Translations under genes and position numbers: made by a program
The notes under the pieces: generated by a model
The model's input: only the letters and a program-made list of their open reading frames with translations
Told to the model about the DNA's origin: nothing
Databases searched by the model: none
Shown here: positions 61,501-64,000 of the stretch, in pieces
How positions within the stretch are numbered: position 1 is the first letter of the stretch
Layout: the number at the start of each line of letters is the position of its first letter
From: Candidatus Leptovillus affinis
GTDB taxonomy: Bacteria > Chloroflexota > Anaerolineae > Promineifilales > Promineifilaceae
Length of the DNA: 64,000 bases
Assembly: GCA_016705235.1 (NCBI GenBank)
Contig: JADIYP010000001.1
Location: 1,116,001-1,180,000, forward strand
Direction: 5' to 3'

Positions 61501-62663
61501 AGAAAATTATCAGCCAGGATATTGGTGACAATCACGCCAACTTTTTCGCCGTTGTAAATAACCGGCGTTCCGTACCGTAAAACGGGTTTATGCGGTAGTT
61601 CGATGACGTCTTGTTCCACATTCAGGTCCAGGGGCGAAATCATCAATTCGCCCGGAGAGAGGGCGAAGGTGTCATCGAAATAATAACGGCCGGCCTTATT
61701 CTGCAATTCATCTTCGGGCACAATCGTGGAAACGCCATTGCGGTCGGTGTTGACGCGAATAATTTCTTGTCCGGTGGCATCCAAAAATCGGACCTGGTCA
61801 TAAATGCTTCTTGCCTGGGCGAAGGCGAAAAATTCTTCGTTCAGGTTGTCGCGCGCGGCGGCGATGGCGGCTGGATCGGCGTTTTCGTTGACGGCCGTCA
61901 GATAGTTTCGTAGCGCAACCGATTGGCTAAGGAACTGAACGTCATCGCTGGCGTCGGTGAGAAAAAAGGCGAGGGCTTCTTTTTTGTTTTCTACATTGTT
62001 GCTGCTGTCATGGCGTATTTGAGTGTTGAGTCTGCCCAGAAAGCTCCATAAGAAAAAGCCGCCAACGAGGATAACGATAACGGCCGGAATGGTGACAAAA
62101 GTCACCAGGAGTTTGGTGCGCACGCGTAAACGCCGGTATTGCACCAATAAAATCAATACAAATCCGGCTGCGGCAAACCCCAGACCGAAGAGCGGCAGGG
62201 GGGAATAGACGGGGGCCAGACGTTCAATCGGGATAAAGAGATCGAGCAAGATGGAGGCAATGCCGACGAGTGCGCTGACGCCTACCCAAAAATTAGCGAG
62301 CTTGTCGGGCAGCGTTTGCGCGGATATGCCCACGACAATAAACACAGCCAGGATGGCCAGAGAAGTGGCGCGGTTGGCGGCAATGAACGGCACGTAAAAA
62401 ACTACCAGCATGAGCGTGGTAAATAAAAGAGAAATGCCGAGTAGGTGGCGTTCGTGCCGGCTTAACCACACACTGACCCAGGTGCTGATAGCGAACAGGA
62501 CAATGAGGAGGAGGGCGATGTATATTTGCCAATTAATGGGAACGGCCGGATCGAGGGTCTGGTAGGTTAAAAAGGCGGCGCCGAATGTGGCTATGATCGC
62601 CAGAACGAGTGATAGCCAGAACGATTTTCGGACCTGGGCTGCTGTCGTAATTTCTGCTTCCAT
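58545..62663 (-). CDS. Polytopic membrane dCache-HAMP-multi-GAF sensor without output domain
   Basis: 1,372 residues. N-terminal block of about six helices (residues 15-180), another helix near 195-215, an extracellular dCache domain (about 220-480; L-R-Y-G-T-P-V-I-Y-N-G-E-K-V-G, D-A-D-G-Y-Y-L-Y-H-P-D), a helix (about 485-510) and HAMP (T-A-P-V-T-Q-L-A-K-A-A-E). GAF with D-L-Y-H-V-Q-I-Y-L-A-N follows, then two L-x-R-x-[IL]-T modules (R-Q-G-W and Y-E-A-W), two further GAFs and the family tail E-I-G-R-A-M-G-L-Q-T-Y-V-Y-L-K. No kinase, cyclase or phosphatase motif seen. The ATG has GGAG upstream and comes 1 bp after the preceding stop codon. Confidence 0.88.
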   Translation of the reverse strand: MEAEITTAAQVRKSFWLSLVLAIIATFGAAFLTYQTLDPAVPINWQIYIALLLIVLFAISTWVSVWLSRHERHLLGISLLFTTLMLVVFYVPFIAANRATSLAILAVFIVVGISAQTLPDKLANFWVGVSALVGIASILLDLFIPIERLAPVYSPLPLFGLGFAAAGFVLILLVQYRRLRVRTKLLVTFVTIPAVIVILVGGFFLWSFLGRLNTQIRHDSSNNVENKKEALAFFLTDASDDVQFLSQSVALRNYLTAVNENADPAAIAAARDNLNEEFFAFAQARSIYDQVRFLDATGQEIIRVNTDRNGVSTIVPEDELQNKAGRYYFDDTFALSPGELMISPLDLNVEQDVIELPHKPVLRYGTPVIYNGEKVGVIVTNILADNFLNFLQDPNNRYTLVDADGYYLYHPDETKRWGRDLETGITIQQEYPDLADALFSGNPGDLQDVANLIAYTPIVVPGESSPRWFLVNTTPTAVAFAVVNETLSISLAVLAISLMLTPLLALAVSQSITAPVTQLAKAAEKISLGDLNVIVPLTSQDEFGLLANTFNEMTGRLRDLFASLEIRVQERTRDLESAAELGRNLSQVYDLDELLTTAVDIIQDRFDLYHVQIYLANEAKNTLMLRAGTGAVGQQLRQSGHSLPIGPGSINGTAAVQKLPVIVADTSEGFLFQPNPLLPLTRSEMAVPMLVGDRVVGTLNLQSARPNSLSEENLPAYQALAGQLAIAIENTRLLTETNEARAEIENYTRRITRQGWDNYLNGLERATRIGYIFDMQDDAVHNAMEIAPTEPTPQNAITIPIHVVDETIGAIQLEKGDGLNWSENDLQMVTLISKEVGQQIENLRLLEDATRYQLEAEQAVRRLTYEAWQAAEYLPTLSNGFVYDQNKVNAAPMTDEEFPTGMVTQTLQIRGEVIGELAVETAESMDVAEVANLTAVIADQLSRHLENLRLTDATEQALAQSQRRGRELAILNKVVTSISLVNGLQESMQVIVDEVADALKIKQVRVALKNEEGTSLTIIAEHYDMAKSPSALGQIIPIAGNALTEQVLQSKQSIYVPDARTSPLTERIQDLLHEQSIYGLAIIPITLSGDVVGTLGVDILEEGHSLDDNQMQLAEAIVLQAATAIDKARLFEETEARAEELAVLNRVAQVVSQQIDQQDLLLAVHEQIRRIMPVDAYFIALYDREADQVRYPFVYDNGRIYHEPASPFAATSNIATVIATHEPLLINRTIDQLRSIEVGQKSTMLGDYQKPSASLLYVPLQIGQEVLGILSVQSYSLNAYTQANSTLLMGIANHVAVALDNARLLAETRHTASRAQLLREISGSINTTVDAESILQTAVREIGRAMGLQTYVYLKPTQTNGRQQTPDPELDN

Positions 62664-62664
62664 A

Positions 62665-64000
62665 TCAGTTTCTCCGCGTATGAGAGGAGGAGTCGCTTGT
62701 TAGTTCGGCACGGCCGTTTCCCTCAATAACATCGTGCCCTAGCTGTACGGTGGTTCTTTGGGCATTGATGGCCAGGCCAATTTCGCGGGCCGCCACCCTG
62801 AGAACAGTGTCAATATCTCCCGCTGACCGAATGCGCTGATTGATCTCATTGATGGTTATTTCACGGTCGATCCGCGCTTGCACTTGTTCGTGCAGTTGGG
62901 CATTATGCAGGGCGATGGCTACCTGGGAGGCAATCGACTGGAGGATTTTGGCGTCTTCTTCATCCAACCCGTTCACGCTGTTTTGCTGCACATCCAGAAC
63001 GCCCAGAACCTCGGAACGATAAATAATGGGTACGGCCGCTTCCGATTTTGTGTCGGGCAGCAGGGGGTTGGGCAGCCAGTTTGCCACCTGCAGCACATCG
63101 GGCACCATGACGAGTTCCCCGCTGTCGGCTGCTTGCCCTACCAGCCCGCGCCCCAGAAGTATTTTATGCCCCTTCGCCAGCATCATTTTTCCGGCCGTGC
63201 CCGTGCCGCCAGCCATGATCAGTTCGTTGGTGGATTTATCCAGCACATAAATATGCACATGGTAATAATCGAAGGCCTTGCTAACTTGTTCGACAACCTC
63301 GGCGACCAATTGATTTTGCGCCAGGATGTTGGAGAGCCGCTGGCTGATTTCCATGCTGGTTTCCAGCGCGTGCGTGCGTTGGTTGACGCGTTGTTCCAGG
63401 TTGTCTAGCATTTCTTTCAAGTTTTCGGTCATCACGTTGAAGTCTTTAGCCAGGATGCCCAATTCGTCGTTGCTGGCGACGGGAACGATGCGGTTTAAAT
63501 CGCCGCTGGCTATAGCTGTGGAGGCTTCGGTCAGGTCTTGAATGGGGTGCAGGATACGGGTGGTGATGAAGACCAGGCCGGCGCCGACAACGACGAGGGA
63601 AAAGAGGGAGAGGACGGCCGTTGTCACAACTTTCTCTGTTTGCGCCTGCAGGATACTCGTTCGGTCGGTCACAATTTCTAGCACGCCGATGATATTCTGC
63701 GAAAAATCATACAAAGGCACGCTGTAAATTGCGTATTCAGTGTTGTTGACTTTGATGTCATTGCTAAGAATCGGCTGGTTGGTTAGCACCTGGTCATAAA
63801 CGGCCGTCGGCGCAAAAAATGGCGTTTCCAGCGTAGACGCCTGCAAAATCAGCTCTTCTGTCGGGCCGACCGCATCGGCCACAGCGCCGGTGAAGGTGGC
63901 GATTTCGGCCGGTTCACGCCGCAGCAATATCTGCCAATCGACGCCATACTGATTTTTTAGGTCGGCTAATAATTTCTGGTCTACGTTTAAACCAAACTCC
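62665..64000 (-). CDS. Cache-HAMP-GAF sensor protein, 3' part only (runs off the window)
   Basis: The frame is open from base 63999 to a TGA at 62665-62667, so the N-terminus lies beyond the window; a nominal TTG at 63927 is internal. Visible parts: the end of an extracellular Cache domain closely paralogous to that of the protein at 45844 (E-F-G-L-N-V-D ... L-K-N-Q-Y-G-V-D-W), a transmembrane helix with V-L-S-L-F-S-L-V-V-V-G-A-G, HAMP (D-E-L-G-I-L-A-K-D-F-N), GAF with Y-Y-H-V-H-I-Y-V-L-D, and the family tail R-E-I-G-L-A-I-N-A-Q-R. No output domain at the C-terminus. It is the most upstream visible member of the sensor operon. Confidence 0.85.
   Translation of the reverse strand, partial: EFGLNVDQKLLADLKNQYGVDWQILLRREPAEIATFTGAVADAVGPTEELILQASTLETPFFAPTAVYDQVLTNQPILSNDIKVNNTEYAIYSVPLYDFSQNIIGVLEIVTDRTSILQAQTEKVVTTAVLSLFSLVVVGAGLVFITTRILHPIQDLTEASTAIASGDLNRIVPVASNDELGILAKDFNVMTENLKEMLDNLEQRVNQRTHALETSMEISQRLSNILAQNQLVAEVVEQVSKAFDYYHVHIYVLDKSTNELIMAGGTGTAGKMMLAKGHKILLGRGLVGQAADSGELVMVPDVLQVANWLPNPLLPDTKSEAAVPIIYRSEVLGVLDVQQNSVNGLDEEDAKILQSIASQVAIALHNAQLHEQVQARIDREITINEINQRIRSAGDIDTVLRVAAREIGLAINAQRTTVQLGHDVIEGNGRAELTSDSSSHTRRN

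Noticed and set aside
40865..64000. Hidden histidine kinase, GGDEF, EAL or HD domains in the sensor proteins
   Set aside because: I looked for S-H-E-L-R-T-P-type H-boxes, N/G1/G2 boxes, G-G-D-E-F and E-x-L motifs and found them only in the protein at 37384-40872. Very divergent domains could still be missed.
1..64000. tRNA or rRNA genes
   Set aside because: No cloverleaf with a TTCGANTC-like T loop and no rRNA core sequences were recognised. A dedicated scan could still find a tRNA I overlooked.

Overview
The window looks like a chromosomal fragment of a GC-rich, filamentous-type Chloroflexota bacterium (Anaerolineae/Ardenticatenia-like). This is inferred from the gene content, not from a marker gene: giant multi-GAF sensor proteins, several CHAT-peptidase genes, a CBM48-only protein, 7-bp low-complexity arrays and many small non-coding repeats. 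No rRNA, tRNA, CRISPR array or transposase was seen. The octamer ACGGCCGT, often as AACGGCCGTT, recurs every few hundred bases inside genes and looks like a HIP1-type genome signature.

Layout. 1-8 kb is mostly housekeeping: the end of a kbl-type acyltransferase, an RNase D / beta-CASP metallo-hydrolase / small hypothetical group on the minus strand, a receiver-histidine kinase, a nucleotide-sugar epimerase and recJ. 8-13.4 kb (minus) holds a first CHAT locus: a CHAT-NACHT-TPR protein broken by two apparent frameshifts and a downstream hypothetical, separated by a 54-bp tandem array. 13.4-20 kb alternates single genes (an internally duplicated hypothetical, a membrane glycosyltransferase-like protein, a NarL-type sensor kinase, psuG, a CBM48 protein) with repeat-rich spacers. 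20.2-23.5 kb (plus) is a polar amino-acid ABC transporter whose binding protein is an in-frame tandem duplication.

23.6-36.7 kb (plus) is the most interesting locus. It encodes a hypothetical protein, an active-site-intact CHAT protease with one EAD7-like C-terminal domain, a second CHAT protein whose catalytic Cys is Gln and which carries a degenerate NTPase, a MoxR AAA+ ATPase, a vWA protein, a STAND-type P-loop protein that runs (through one G-tract frameshift) into a degenerate CHAT-like domain plus four tandem EAD7-like domains, a Cas4/RecB-like nuclease and a DPARR-type methyltransferase. Several junctions are ATGA overlaps. This fits the MoxR-vWA ternary conflict systems with effector-associated domains described for multicellular bacteria, in an unusual arrangement: one live caspase-like protease and two dead paralogues, linked by homotypic adaptor domains.

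36.9-64 kb (minus) is one long signalling operon, read from 64 kb down to 36.9 kb. Six large GAF/PAS/Cache sensor proteins have no recognisable kinase, cyclase or phosphatase. A Leu/Ile/Val-binding-protein-like lipoprotein is embedded among them. Only the last large gene encodes a histidine kinase, and it is followed by a lone CheY-like receiver. Several junctions overlap or are 1-2 bp apart, so the set is probably co-translated and may act as a multi-subunit sensor feeding one kinase/receiver pair.
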